A stretch of DNA of 64,000 nucleotides from Bubalus kerabau (lineage: Eukaryota; Chordata; Mammalia; Artiodactyla; Bovidae), in NCBI RefSeq assembly GCF_029407905.1, contig NC_073637.1, positions 59,582,501 to 59,646,500 on the forward strand, in the 5' to 3' direction. This document shows, piece by piece, positions 33,397 to 44,765 of the stretch. How positions within the stretch are numbered: position 1 is the first letter of the stretch; the number at the start of each line of letters is the position of its first letter. Made by a program: the position numbers and the translations under genes. The notes under the pieces were generated by a model that saw only the letters and a program-made list of their open reading frames with translations, did not search any database and was not told where the DNA came from.

Positions 33397-33764
33397 TTAA
33401 GCATATATAATAATTCGCTATACATAAAGACTCTGTGTCATCAGAAACAACTTAGGAAGCAGTGGGAGGTTGTATGTGGCAGTATATTAAACACTTCTCA
33501 AATACATAAACAGCTGGGTCTTTTTTCATATGCAAGTAATTTAAGTTTTCTGTTAGTCATCTCATGAAATGTAGAAGAAAATGGAAATTACAGAAGTGAC
33601 ACGAAACACTTTATGGATACATCTAAGAGACTGGATTGCATTCTAATGATGCATATTTTGTTATAGACTGGTTCGTTGAAAACTGGCAAACTATATCTGT
33701 TTTTAACAGAGAGGTACAAATGGACCAGAATGATACAGTCTATTTCTATTTCTTTTTATCATTC
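33397..33764. other. Unique interval, no gene seen
   Basis: AT-rich, nothing recognised. Confidence 0.5.
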
Positions 33765-34530
33765 ATTTATTAAGTATCTGTTGACCTCTGCTATATGACA
33801 AGAAGTCTGCTAAGGACTAGATGTATAAAAGTAAAGAGAAGACAAACAAAATCCGTGCCCTCCTGCAGTTCATTATTAGAGGAAGCAGGCTAATTTGCAT
33901 ATTTAATTATGTAATTATGCCTATGAAAGTGCCCCCTGAAAGAAATGAATGGCACTAAAGGAACTTGTTACACGGTGTCATGACTTCATCCAGGAGGTCA
34001 AATGAGGGTTCTCTAATGTAATATTAGTCTGAGTTTGAAGGATACATAGTATTAGATAAAGAAGAAGAGAATTTCAAGCAAAGCAAAAGCATGTGCCAAA
34101 GACTTGGGATGGGAAGAAGCTTAGCAAATTTAATAACTGAAAGAGAGGCAAATGGGCTGGAACATCAATAATCAGGAGAGTGACAGGAGGTGAAGGTACT
34201 AATGTAAGCAGGATCTTGCTGATTGTTTGTTTAAAATTTGGGACTTTTATCTTAGAAGTTAATGAAAAGCTTTTGATATATTTGATACATTGGAATGCTA
34301 TGATCAGAAATGTATTTTTAAAAATCCGTGTATTTTCTATTTAAAAAAAATTGAAGAAGGGAGCAAGGATGTATGTAGAGCAATGCATTCAGCATTCTCT
34401 CTCAGAAGAGAGAATAGTTGCATGAACTTGGGTGGTAGTAGCAATGGAAATGAGGTGGCTCCGTATTAAAATGAAGAATAGTTGATACCTGGCACATTGT
34501 GGACCTCAATAATATTTGTTGAAAAACTGA
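33765..34530 (-). mobile_element. L2 LINE fragment(s), minus strand
   Basis: The left part reads as the reverse complement of an L2 3' end: tttattaagtatctgttgac (against 'tattgagcacctactatgtgcc'), gtaaagagaagacaaacaaa, atccgtgccctcctgcagtt. The gaggtcaaatgagggttctc and agcatgtgccaaagactt regions are consistent with further upstream L2. The right end near 34490-34530 is a short plus-strand-like 'acctggcacattg...ctcaataatatttgttg'. Diverged. Confidence 0.55.
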
Positions 34531-34636
34531 CTGATTAGTTTTATATTTAGGAAGAGAAAAGAATCAAGTGTACCACTTATATTGTTTCAGTTGAGAATGT
34601 ATTATACGTAAAGCTGTTTTCTAAACTGTTGTTCAC

Positions 34637-34760
34637 TGCTATGTTCTGAGTCGCTCAATCATGTCCAACTCTTTGCATCCCCATGGACCGTAGCCCTCCA
34701 GGCTCCTTTGTCCTTCTCTAGGCAAGAATACTGGAGTAGGTTGTCATGCCCTCCTCCAAA
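34637..34760 (-). mobile_element. Bov-tA body fragment with target-site duplication
   Basis: Reverse complement of the BovA body only (gagtcgctcaatcatgtcca, ccatggaccgtagccctcca, ggcaagaatactggagtagg). 8-bp duplications ttgttcac at 34629-34636 and 34761-34768 show that it inserted already truncated. Confidence 0.93.
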
Positions 34761-34768
34761 TTGTTCAC

Positions 34769-35186
34769 AGAGCCAGGAGCATTAGCAACACTGGAGAGCT
34801 TGCTAGAACCAGGCTCTCCAGCCCACCCAGATCTACTACAAATGGGGCTACTAATGACATCCCCAGGAGATCTGTATGCACCTTGAATTTTGAACTTTGA
34901 GAAGAAATGTTCCAATGTAGGTGACACTGGAGCTGAAACATACATAATCTTAAAAGAGCAGGTTAGAATCAAAACCAAAAGAAAAAGTGCAGGAACATAT
35001 TTAAATTATGCATGAATAAAATAGTAAGCACCTATTCAAGATGGGCTTGAGTACATAATTAGGTGAGACTTGTTATGGAAACTCTTCATTTTAGTAAACA
35101 AAATTTCAAGCTCCCAAGCATTATGATAAGACAGTGCTGGCAATGACTATTTCTCTGCCTAATAATAACCATAACAAATAATAACT
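34769..35186. other. Unique interval, no gene seen
   Basis: No recognised repeat. It runs up to the CHR SINE. Confidence 0.5.
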
Positions 35187-35352
35187 AGGGACCTCCCAGT
35201 GGTTAGGGCTTCGCCTTCCAGTGCAGGGGGGTGCAGGTTAGATCCTTGGTTGGGGACCTAAGATCCCACATGCCTCTTGGCCAAAAGAACAAAACATAAA
35301 ATAGAAGCAATGTTGTATGTAACAAATTCAGCAAAGACTTAAAAAAAAAAAG
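35187..35352 (+). mobile_element. CHR-type SINE (cetartiodactyl tRNA-derived)
   Basis: gggacctcccagtggttagg, then cagtgcaggggggtgcaggt, agatccttggttggggac and ctaagatcccacatgcc followed by cttggccaaaag match the CHR SINE family of whales, hippos and ruminants as I remember it. An A-rich tail ends near 35352. It is an older layer than the Bov-tA/BOV-A2 copies. Confidence 0.85.
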
Positions 35353-35605
35353 TATACATCAGAAAAATCTTAAAAAAATAATAGCCATAATAGAAATAGT
35401 AGTTACGACAATGATTAAGACTTGCATTGTATAGTTACTCAGTTCTTGCTTTTATATGCTTTTGCTGTTAGAGAAATTTAAGTTAAAGGGAGAACCCTTA
35501 ACAGTATGAGGAGAAATGGCCTCGTATGTTATGGTGTGCACAGGAAAATACTGAAATTCTTCTCTACTACCATGTATTTTGACAGAGGTTCATTTTTCTA
35601 AAAAG

Positions 35606-35733
35606 CAAAGGAAATGGCAGCCCACTCCAGTATTCTTGTCTGGAGAATCCCATGGACAGAGGAGCCAGGTGGGCTATAGTCCATGGGGTCACAAAGAGTC
35701 GGACACAACTGAAACAACTTAGCAATAGCAACA
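35606..35733 (+). mobile_element. Bov-tA body, head missing
   Basis: Starts gcaaaggaaatggcagccca and continues ctccagtattcttgtctgga, gtccatggggtcacaaagag and actgaaacaacttagcaata. The head is absent. Confidence 0.92.
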
Positions 35734-36577
35734 AGATCTGTACTACAGCTCTACATAATAACTTCATAAAATCTGTATGCCCTGTGTACACAAAAAAGTC
35801 ATATTAGTTATTTCTATAGAGTAAACACAGAAATACCAAAATATAGAGAAGAACTGGGTTTGATGTACCATTACGAATCCTGATAAAAAGAAAATGCCAA
35901 AATTGTTCTAAGTCACATTCTAATTGGAAGTACCATGCAACCAAGTTTACAAGGCTGCTTACCATTAAGCACTAGAGCAGTCCCATATACCCCAAAAGCA
36001 CAGAGGGCAGGGGCAGGAAACCACAGTATCTCATGTAGCCTTCATATATTGCCAAAAATAGACACGGTTCAGTTGTGCTCAGTGGCTCCTGAGGTTACAG
36101 AACATCATTCTTTTCTCAAGTTCCAGTTGGCAGTGACTTTCCCATCCTCTCATCTACTCCCTGTGTTTATTTTATATTCATGAGCAGGACAGCAGTGTTA
36201 CCGAATTGGCCTGTGCAATCTTGCAATTATTGTTTTGAGAAGAATGCACATGACAATTAGAGCAACTATTGAATAATTCAAAGCAGTCATTTAGTATTAA
36301 TATCATGTGTGCATAACTTGATGAGGGGACAGAGAGGAGGCACAAGAATGTTACAAGGCTGAAAAATCTGACCTTCAGGAAAGAATGAAAAAAAGTGGCT
36401 TGTTTGACCTTGGAAACAGGAAACTAGGGAGAAATTAGAAGCCTAAGAATATATGAGACAGGCTGTAAAGGGAGAGGTTCTGTGACCTGTCAAGAGGGCA
36501 ACAAAGGAACACGGTGGAAATGAGCTCTAACGATCATAACAGAAGCTGAGGATAAACCTTCAAGGGATTAGAGGACT
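35734..36577. other. Unique interval, no gene seen
   Basis: No exon or repeat recognised. The 82-codon frame at 35935-36183 has no recognised domain. Confidence 0.5.
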
Positions 36578-36650
36578 CTAGTGTTGCGGTGGATAGCACA
36601 TGGCTTTGGACTCTGATATTCCTGGATTTAAATCCTGGCTCTGCCAGGTT
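36578..36650 (+). mobile_element. MIR SINE 5' part
   Basis: gtgttgcggtggatagcaca, tggctttggactctgatatt and ttaaatcctggctctgccag follow the MIR 5' half (tRNA-like head then 'tcctggctctgcca'). Confidence 0.65.
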
Positions 36651-36877
36651 AGAAAAAAAATCTGACCAGAAAACTCTATTTGGATGGAAACTGTGTACTG
36701 CTGTTTTTATAATGGTTTAGAGAGGGTTAGCACATGAAAGATGGGAATTAGATTATCTAACTCCTCTTGTAGTGGAAGGTTGGAACACATAATTTTAATC
36801 TGTTCTTTGTTTCACATTGATTCTGAAAATTTCTTGGTACATTCATTTTTTTCTAATTTATTGTCTTTTTTTTTTTT

Positions 36878-37090
36878 TTTCCTAAGAACACAATCTCTGA
36901 AGTCACACAGTCTGAGTCTGAAGCCTGTGTTTGAACATTTACTTATTATTCATTCTCTTGAAGTCTCTGGTCTCACACTTATAAAAATAGAAACAATAAA
37001 AGTACATATCTTGCATGATTTTTTGAAGAATTAAACAACACCTTTCAGACTGATTGGCATATAGTAAACTCTCAATAAAGGTAAGCTCTC
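36878..37090 (+). mobile_element. MIR-like SINE remnant
   Basis: Contains ctgaagtcacacagtctgag, a 'ctcacacttataaaaatagaaacaataaaagtac' stretch and attggcatatagtaaactct caataaa, paralleling the MIR second half. Preceded by a T-rich tract at about 36866-36880. Confidence 0.55.
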
Positions 37091-37099
37091 TTTACAATT

Positions 37100-37425
37100 A
37101 TGCCTGGCTGGTGTCCAGCACTACTTAAGCTCCATGAAGGAATCGAAGATGAACCAGATATGTGTATGAACTGATGTGTATGAACTTTTGGAATCAAGTA
37201 GGGGAAATAAGACAGGGATTAAAATGAACATAAATAAAAAGGAACAAATCTGCCTCAAAAAAAGACATAGATAGGGCATTTAAATAAGAGAACTGACTGT
37301 AAAGGAGTGAAGGGGAAGTTTCTGGAGAAGGCAGTATTTGAACTGAATTTAGAAACACATAAAGAGTATGACCATCTGGAGATGGGGGAGCCTGGTGTGG
37401 TGGGAGAAGAGTGATGTATCTCATT
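37100..37425 (-). mobile_element. Possible L2 trace
   Basis: gagaaggcagtatttgaact, gaatttagaaacacataaag and gggggagcctggtg weakly parallel the reverse complement of L2 ('gaaggtgacatttgagc...'). Low confidence, by eye only. Confidence 0.35.
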
Positions 37426-37532
37426 CCTAGCTAAGAGGACAGAGCAGGCTTTTTTGCAAGGTTTTCAGATTCTAGTGCTGACTTTAGAGATTTATTTCAA
37501 CAGATTTTCCCTCCTAAGATATTCTAAAACAT

Positions 37533-37709
37533 TTGTCACTCTTAGTCTTTCAGCTGTGTCTGACTGCGACCCCATGGACTGTAGCCTGCCAGGCTCCTCT
37601 GTCCATGGGATTCTCCAGGCGAGAATACTGGAGTGGGTTGCCATTCCCTTCTCCAGGGATTGAACCCACTACTCCTGCATTGCAGGAAGATTCTTTACTC
37701 TCTGAGCCT
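37533..37709 (-). mobile_element. Bov-tA SINE, internally shortened
   Basis: Reverse complement of Bov-tA with cgaccccatggactgtagcc, ggctcctctgtccatgggat, gggttgccattcccttctcc, and head side tgaacccactactcctgcat and ttctttactctctgagcc. The bases between body and B box and at the 3' tail are shortened. Confidence 0.9.
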
Positions 37710-38923
37710 CAGAATCATCTGCTAAATTTTCAGCAGTCAATCGCACACCAGCCTCAAAAGCAGTGAGACACCATTTGTTCAGAAGCAACAATCGTTTCAA
37801 TGGAATACCTCAAAGAGAGCACTACAGCCCTCGTGAGTTTTTATTGTTATTCCATTATTGAATTTACTTCCAAGTTTTATCATTTAATCATCTGCATTGT
37901 GCAAGAACAGTAGTTTATTCATGGTTGTTAAAAGAAGAAAAACCTCAAATATTCAAAAAAAGCCTTTTTAGCTTCTAACCAGATACAAAATTCAAAGTCT
38001 TTTTTTTTTTTTTTTTTTGGAACTGATGTCCCATTTCACACTTTGACTCAATTAAAATTGTAGATGATCATGAACACCAGCAAATTAAAGATGTTAGAGA
38101 AGAATAGATTCATTTTCTGAGACACACAGAATTTTGGGGGATTTTAAAATATTTAATACTAGAGGGAAACATTCTTGGCAAAATGTATCCTTGATTTTCC
38201 TTCAGGCAGTTAGTTTGGGAACTTTTACATAATTGTAAGGGACTAACTCCCAGACATAATTTTTTTTTCTCTTCTCCTTCTACATACAACTTTTAAAAAT
38301 ACACATTTATATAAATATAAACCTGTTACACTTGTGCATTCCAGAAAAAATCCTATTTGTGTAGCATGGGAATTTAAGTCCTTAACCAAGTGCACTGTAT
38401 TTTCTGAAATGTTGCTGATTTTTAGCTTGTCAGAAAATTAGGTACAAGGAGGGAAGGATGGCATCACTTCACCAACGGGACCCAATTGATTCAGATAGGC
38501 TGAGAGAGAAGCAGAGCAGGTACAGATGTAGTATTCCACTTGGGGAACACTCACAGGCTCGGCCCAGGGGTCCTCACGAGTCACAGGTGCTTTCCCAACC
38601 CACGTGTGATCAGCAAATGAACTAAGGTTCTCAGTGAAGCTTTAACTTTGGCAGTAAGCAATGGCGTTCCCTTGTCTCTGAAATGAAGTTTCTTCTGAGT
38701 TATGGTATCACAATCACATTTGCTATGACAAAAATCAGATGTACAATTTCATCAGAACCAACAGGAACTGAGTCTAATTTGATGCAGAATCCCCTGATTG
38801 GGTTCTATTGCAATTGATGATATTTTAACACCCTTTCTCCTTCCTACTTTTGAGACAAAATCTCATTTTCTTTTCTATTTAGTAAAGGAAGAGGTTCAGA
38901 GAATTTCTTAAATTTTCTTTCTT
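37710..38923. other. Unique interval with T19 tract
   Basis: T19 at 38000-38018. Otherwise no gene or repeat recognised. Confidence 0.5.
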
Positions 38924-38939
38924 AAAAAGATAATGTGCA

Positions 38940-39241
38940 TAAGAGAATGGAGTTGTGGACACCTTGGGGAAGGGAGAGTGGGGTGAACTGAGAAAGCAGC
39001 ATTGATGTATATGTGCTACCATGTATAAAACAGATAGCTAGTGGGAAGTTGCCATATAACACAGGGAGCCCAGCCTGGTGATCTGTGAGGACCTAGAGTT
39101 GGGGGACGGGAGGGAGGCTCAGGAAGGAAGGGTTATGTGTATTCTTATGGCTGATTCAGCAGCCGAAAGAATACAGCAGACACCAATACATTGTAAAGCA
39201 ATCACCCTCTAATTAAAATAAGTAAAGGAAAATATTTTTAA
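38940..39241 (+). mobile_element. L1 3' UTR fragment with 16-bp target-site duplication
   Basis: gagttgtggacaccttgggg through gtataaaacagatagctagt, ggctgattcagcagccgaaa and accaatacattgtaaagcaa to an A-rich end is an artiodactyl L1 3' end. Flanking copies aaaaagataatgtgca (38924-38939) and aaaaagataacgtgca (39242-39257) differ at one base. Confidence 0.88.
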
Positions 39242-39257
39242 AAAAAGATAACGTGCA

Positions 39258-39689
39258 GATTTTTGAGGAATATCATGTCTTGGGAAACACATTTTATGGT
39301 AAACATGAAAAAAATACTTGTATGAGGCCAGACTGTGTACTGTGGGAAATGGAGGGTCCTGCCCCATGTGTCTACCATATGAGGTGAGAGGGAGGGCTGT
39401 GGTCTCCATACACACTTATCCACACATTAAAAGTGATGGCTACATCTGCAGTCACATTTTCTAAAGAAAACCACATTGAGACTCATCAGACTGTAGCAGC
39501 ATTCCGAGGTTTATCTATCTTGGGTGAGGACAAAACTCTTCACTGGGGACTTCATTTTATGAAAATATCAATGAATTCTAATTTCTAGGTCATGAGAAAT
39601 GCCAAGTACTCAGAAAGGAATGCTTTGCTTGTGTATGTCAAAGAAAAGACACAACAGTATGTTTTTTCTTTTTTCATTGTTACAGGGAG
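39258..39689. other. Unique interval, no gene seen
   Basis: Overlapping 61-68-codon minus-strand frames at 39209-39423 partly lie in the L1 flank. No gene supported. Confidence 0.5.
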
Positions 39690-39890
39690 ACATTGTAGGC
39701 AGTGGAGAGAATGTGAACCTTGGAGGCAGAAATCGCTAGGTTTGAACCCCCAGGGTGCTATTTACAAGAGTCTTGGTCTTGAGTAAGTTATTTGTTTATC
39801 TGAGTTTCAGTTTTTTAAAAACATAAAGTATAAATAACAACACATATCTTGAATGCTAATTGTGATAATAGATAAGATTATCTGTGCATT
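39690..39890 (+). mobile_element. MIR SINE
   Basis: gtaggcagtggagagaatgt, gaaccttggaggcagaaatc, ctaggtttgaacccccaggg and cttgagtaagttatttgttt then ctgagtttcagttttttaaa follow the full MIR order. Confidence 0.7.
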
Positions 39891-40429
39891 TTAAGTGGTT
39901 CTAGATGTCACAAAACCATAAGCACTGTGGTGTCTCATTAATCATAACAATGTAGATTTCAGTGTCTCCCACCCAGTCCCTTATAATGGGAGGATTTAGT
40001 TTATCCCAGTCTCACCTGGTTACTTCTTGACATTTCCACGGATATCTCCCCGACAATATCTGACACCCCAATGCTCTCCTCATCAGTACCCTCTGAACCG
40101 GTATCCTTTCCCATGTCTGTGCTGTTTATGCCCTCACAGGAAGGCCAGCACTTGTGCTGAGAATGTTGGTTTTCAGTGCTGCCCAAACAGAATCCTCCAA
40201 GGTATCTGGGCCACTGTTTTCCCCTGAGTCCTCACTGCACCGAAACCAGGATGCAATTCACTCAGAAGTGAGAAGAGAGTCTTGCTCTTACTCTGTGTCA
40301 TTTCACCCGCGTCCTCAAAACTGCTTGTGCCATCCTGGTCTTAAGAGTCACAAAACCAGTTTCTTCACTTTTTGCCTGCAGGATCTGTCCCCATAAGACT
40401 CAGAGGGATGAACTCAGGCCACAGAGGCC

Positions 40430-40605
40430 AGCTGTGTGATCTTGAGCAAGTTTCTTAACCTTTCTCTGCCTCAGGATCATGCTGTATTAAATAGGTATTG
40501 TCATAAGGTCTACTTACACGGTTGTTGTCATAACCAAATGCATTGATGTACACAAAATGCACATTGTAAAGTACTACATAAGTGCCAACAGTTATTAGAA
40601 CTTTT
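40430..40605 (+). mobile_element. MIR SINE core and 3' end
   Basis: gtgtgatcttgagcaagttt, cttaacctttctctgcctca and cggttgttgtcataaccaaa then attgtaaagtactacataag follow MIR ('tgtgaccttgggcaagttacttaacctctctgtgcctca'). Confidence 0.75.
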
Positions 40606-42124
40606 ATTGTTCTCAGAATTGTTCTACAGTGTAGACCCTGGGAATATGAAGAAATTACTGGAAGAGGTTAAATGATGACTCAAGCTACTTAATTGGAATA
40701 GTAAAAGGAGATGTGATTTATATTGTACCTCAAACTGGTACAGTTATCTCCAATTAATTGGAAGATACAGTTTCAAGAATTGAAGTATTATAGGAATATA
40801 GGAGGAAATTTAATTTGTTCTGGAGATGCTCAAAGAAGGGAGAGGACTCAAGTTGGAGTTAGTGTTTCCAAAGACTTAAAAAAATTAGAATGATTAAAAA
40901 GGAGGGATGAGATGGTAAAGCCAGACTGACAGCAAGTCATAGAAACAGGCTTGCAAGCCAAGTACACTTGAGAACAGTGAGTGGCACACAGGGAGATGGG
41001 AGTGAGACAAGAGTGAGATCTCTAGCTTGAAAAGCTAACAGGGATTGCAGATGATATTGAGTGATGTGCTCAAAAGTTTAGATTTAATTTTAGGGAAAAG
41101 AGGAAACAAAGTTTTTTGGAAAAGAGGCCTTGACCATTTTAATATTTTCAAACAATGCCCACTTTCAGCCATGGAAAACCCTAAAATTGCCTTTTAGGAT
41201 CTAAATATACATGGTTTATTTTATATATACATCCTATCTAAATATACATGGTTTATTTTATATATACATCCTATTAGATTATAGGATCTAAATATGCATT
41301 CTTTAAATTATCTTTCCGGTGGTAGGACTTACTTTACAATTTCTTAACGTAGAAATTTTTTCAAAGAGTATGTTTCATTGCATTTTACTCTTATTATTTT
41401 GCAAACATAATTACTACTCTCCCAAAGTGCTGATGTTAGTGATAACAAGCAAAGAACCCATGAACTTAATAAATTTGAGATAAAGATGGGAATCATTAGG
41501 CTAACTCATTAGACCTAAACTTGCTGACTACATGAATAATTAGGAGAGAAGAGAATAAAGTCAAAAAACATGTATGACATATTAGTTCTACATTTTTAAA
41601 GTCTATGTCTAAAATGTGAACTGCAATTAGGAGTTTGGAATCAATTTTTAGTCTTCCAGAAAGAGAGTTTTTCTTATAATGCATAATTCCTTTCATGGCA
41701 TGCATATATTTGTCTTTGATAAGTTTTGAAGAATATTATTCTGCAAGAAAACAGGGCACTATTTGAGACTGATAACTTGGCTAGCTACATGGGTAAGGGA
41801 GGAAGCAATTTGGATAAGGGAGGAAGCCTTTGTTAATATCCAAATTAAAGACGATGGAGATCTAAGTCAAAGACAAAGAGAATGAAAAGTGGTTCTATAG
41901 TAGCTGCTCAAAGACAAAGAAAAGAAGGCCAGAAAGAAAAGGAGTTGAGACGATAGCTGTGGTCTCTTTCTGAGATGTTTCATAAGGTTTGCATAAAGTT
42001 GAAACTAATACCAGGTAAGGACAAACAAAAAGGAGAATTGTAACTTAAGCTTCTGTGTATTACGCATACACAGAGAAGTCCTAAGAAAATACTGGAAAAT
42101 CAGAGATAATAGGGCATTAGAAAT
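40606..42124. other. Unique AT-rich interval containing a perfect 37-bp duplication
   Basis: No gene seen. Besides the duplication at 41201-41274 there is a small direct repeat of aagggaggaag at about 41797-41827. Confidence 0.5.
41201..41274. repeat. Perfect two-copy 37-bp tandem repeat
   Basis: 41201-41237 and 41238-41274 are identical 37-mers beginning ctaaatatacatggtttatt. A third, diverged partial start (ctaaatatgcat) follows at about 41288 after ttagattataggat. Perfect identity indicates a recent tandem duplication. Confidence 0.95.
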
Positions 42125-42734
42125 CATTACCATATTGGATTTATCCCAGGAGTGAAAGGATGGTTTCGTGTTTTTTGAAAAATTAATATATATCATGACA
42201 TTAACAAATTTTTAAAAAGAGAGACATTATCTCAATTAGTGCAGAAAAAGGCCTTAAATTACATTCATTACCCATTCAGAATGTTTATAATAAAAAATTT
42301 TAGTAAAATAAGTATAGAAGAAAACATACTTAACCTGGCAAATCAGTCAGGGTCCAATCAGGAGACAGAAACAACACAGCAATGTGAAGGGAAAAGCTTA
42401 AAGAATTATAAAAAACTGATTGGAATAAGTGAGGGATTGGTTAGTGAAAAGTAAAGAGAATGCTAAAGAATATGGCGAAAATAAAGAGGCAGCACTACCT
42501 CTAGAGCTGAGATACAATGCCCAGGGAGGACCCTTCCTCTTCTCCTCCTAGCCACCCTGATTTCCTTTAGGGAGAAGGAGGGCAGAGAAGTTCCTCTAGT
42601 GGCATACTAGTAGAATTTGCTAGAAAATCTACCCTCTGGAAATTGCCCAAAAATCTACTCTAGGATTTTGGGGAAAGTCATTCATGGCAAATTATCTTGT
42701 TGGAGGAACTATGCAATGAAACAGCGCAAGGGGA

Positions 42735-42985
42735 TGCAGGGGGAAGCTGCTAGCCTCTAGTTGCCACGAATTTCCGTTCACTGCAGAAGCCTAGTGCTGC
42801 AGGAGTTGGACATCAGGGAAGCTGTGTGTACCACAGGAGCCTGGTGTTGGAGAAGCTGCCTATTCCGTAGGAGCCTGGCCTTGGAGAAGCTGTGGTGCTT
42901 CCAGAGCCAGATGCTGGAAGAGCTGCCTGTAGCCTAGGAGATAGGCACTGGAATGCCTGTGAGCTGCAGGAGCGTGCCCAGGGAG
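42735..42985. repeat. Degenerate minisatellite, about 30-37 bp unit
   Basis: Repeating phrase with drift: ggaagctgctagcc, aagcctagtgctgcaggagt, caggagcctggtgttggaga, agctgcctattccgtaggag, cctggccttggagaagctgt, ccagatgctggaagagctgc, aggagataggcactggaatg. Roughly six units, GC-rich and CpG-poor, with no clean period. Embedded in the insert that splits an L1. Confidence 0.75.
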
Positions 42986-43067
42986 CACACCGCAACCAGG
43001 AAGGAGAACCCTTTCCTTCTGCAATGTCTCCCCACTGCGCTCTACTGCCCAAGTGTAATTGTCATGC

Positions 43068-43274
43068 GCGCATGCTCAGTTGTTTCTGCCTCTTTGCGAC
43101 CCCATGGACTGTAGCCTGTCAGGCTTTTCTGCCCGTGGGGTTTTCCAGGCAAAAATACTGGAGTGGGTTGCCATTTCATAGTCCAGGGGATCTTCCAGGG
43201 GATTGAACCCACAATTTCTTGCATCTCCTGCATTGGCTGGCAGATTCTTTACCACTGAGCCACCTGGGAAGCTC
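43068..43274 (-). mobile_element. Bov-tA SINE with ~16-bp target-site duplication
   Basis: Reverse complement of full Bov-tA (ctctttgcgaccccatggac ... ggagtgggttgccatttca ... attggctggcagattcttta ccactgagcc). Flanked by aagtgtaattgtcatgc (43051-43067) and aagtttaatgtcatgc (43275-43290). Confidence 0.95.
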
Positions 43275-43560
43275 AAGTTTAATGTCATGCCGACTGTCAA
43301 AGGAAAAATATTTAAAGGGCCCATCTGCATTTTCAAAGAGCAGGCAATAAAGTATATACTTGGAGCCAAGAGGAAATAAGTTGATAACTGGCACAATTAC
43401 TAATGGAAATCTAACAAGAATATACAACTGTTGTAATTTATTTTGAAGCATTCACTTTACAATCAAGAACAGAAGGAGGATTCTATTACTGCTTCTATTT
43501 AACATTCAAATGGAAGATCTAGCCAGGAAAATATGATAGAAAATGAAACAAAATATCTTA

Positions 43561-44384
43561 ACATTGTAATCAAGGGAAAGAAAATGCTAATATTTGCATG
43601 AGAAATATAAAGGGAATATAGTAAGTAATTTAGAATTTATAGGGATCCTAATCTAACTTCAGCTGCCAGACTAAGCTCATATTTTTAATCACTTTCATAT
43701 GTTGTCCTTTCAAATAATTTTCAAAGGCAATTGGGGCTTTAAATGTTTGTCTATGGCACATTATCAGACTCCATGCTACTAAGGCTGGAGAAAATACTCT
43801 GAATGTTCCCCCATACAAAAACATGCACACAGACACATATATACAAATGCCCACACACATACAGATGAATGTGAAAAGGAAAGAACTGGGAAAACAGATT
43901 ACATTATCCATGGGACCATGGCCTGATTTTCCCTTTCATATGGGCATCTGATGCAGAGTTTATTTTTATGACTGAAATTCAATATGCAACTTCAACATTC
44001 AAAGAATATTCATTGAGCATGTTCCATGGGTCAGTCTTTTAAGATGCTCTTGAAACAGCCGTTTTAAAAAAAAATGGGCAAAATCCTTTCTCCCTTCAAC
44101 TCACATTGAAGCTGGAGAAGTGCTGTTAAGAAAATAAAACAGAATGATACACTGAGTGTCTTGGTGAGCTTAGCAAAAGCCCTTCTTCCAGCAAATCCAC
44201 TCAAGGCATATTGGAGTGCTATCATCAGTCTCATAAGTTTAAGTTACTGTTACAAAGCCAAATTTGATAAAGCAACCCTTGCCCAAATGCTCCAGCCCAT
44301 AACTTTCAGGATGTAATGCCTCATGGGCTCTTGAGTAAGCATATCTTGATTTAAAGCTTGGCTCACTATGTACCAGCTGTTCAT
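43561..44384. other. Unique interval, no gene seen
   Basis: The frame at 43648-43911 (87 codons, minus) has a short hydrophobic stretch derived from a CA-rich tract and is not a convincing gene. May contain decayed L1. Confidence 0.45.
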
Positions 44385-44397
44385 AAGACCTGTATAA

Positions 44398-44590
44398 AGA
44401 GCTTCCTGGTGACTCAGTGGTAGAGAATGCGCCTGCCAATGCAGGAGACACAGATTTGATCCCTGGGTCAAGAATATCCTCTGGAGAAGGAAATAGCAAC
44501 TCCCTCCAGTATTCTTGCCTGGGAAATCCCATGGACAGAGGAGCCTAGCAGGCTACAGAGTCGCAAATGATTTAATGACTAAACAACTAT
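44398..44590 (+). mobile_element. Bov-tA SINE with target-site duplication
   Basis: gcttcctggtgactcagtgg (head), cagatttgatccctggg (B box), cccatggacagaggagcc and tttaatgactaaacaact. Imperfect duplications aagacctgtata (44385-44396) and aaggcctgtaaa (44591-44602). It landed in a MIR, which continues after it. Confidence 0.93.
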
Positions 44591-44765
44591 AAGGCCTGTA
44601 AAATGCGGATGGTAATAACAATCAAAATACATATCTCAATACACTGCAGTGTATAGCCTCATACAGAGGTTATTAGGATTGGCTGAAACACTACATTTAA
44701 AGTGCTGAGCATGGTTCCTGAAAGCTAGACTGTGTTCAGTAATTATTGAAGGTAATAGTGGTGAT
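44591..44765 (+). mobile_element. MIR SINE 3' half
   Basis: ctgtaaaatgcggatggtaa, tacagaggttattaggattg, aaagtgctgagcatggttcc and tgttcagtaattattgaagg follow the MIR second half. Confidence 0.65.

Larger units (their letters stand above)
42125..43560 (+). mobile_element. Old L1 ORF2 region split by a ~1.1 kb insert
   Basis: 42125-42335 matches L1 ORF2 wording (catattggatttatcccagg; tatctcaattagtgcagaaa aagg), and 43462-43560 resumes ORF2 further on (gaacagaaggaggattctat, gaagatctagccaggaaaat, gctaatatttgcatgagaaa). The segment between, about 42336-43460, is not L1 and includes a minisatellite-like region and a Bov-tA. Heavily decayed. Confidence 0.6.
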
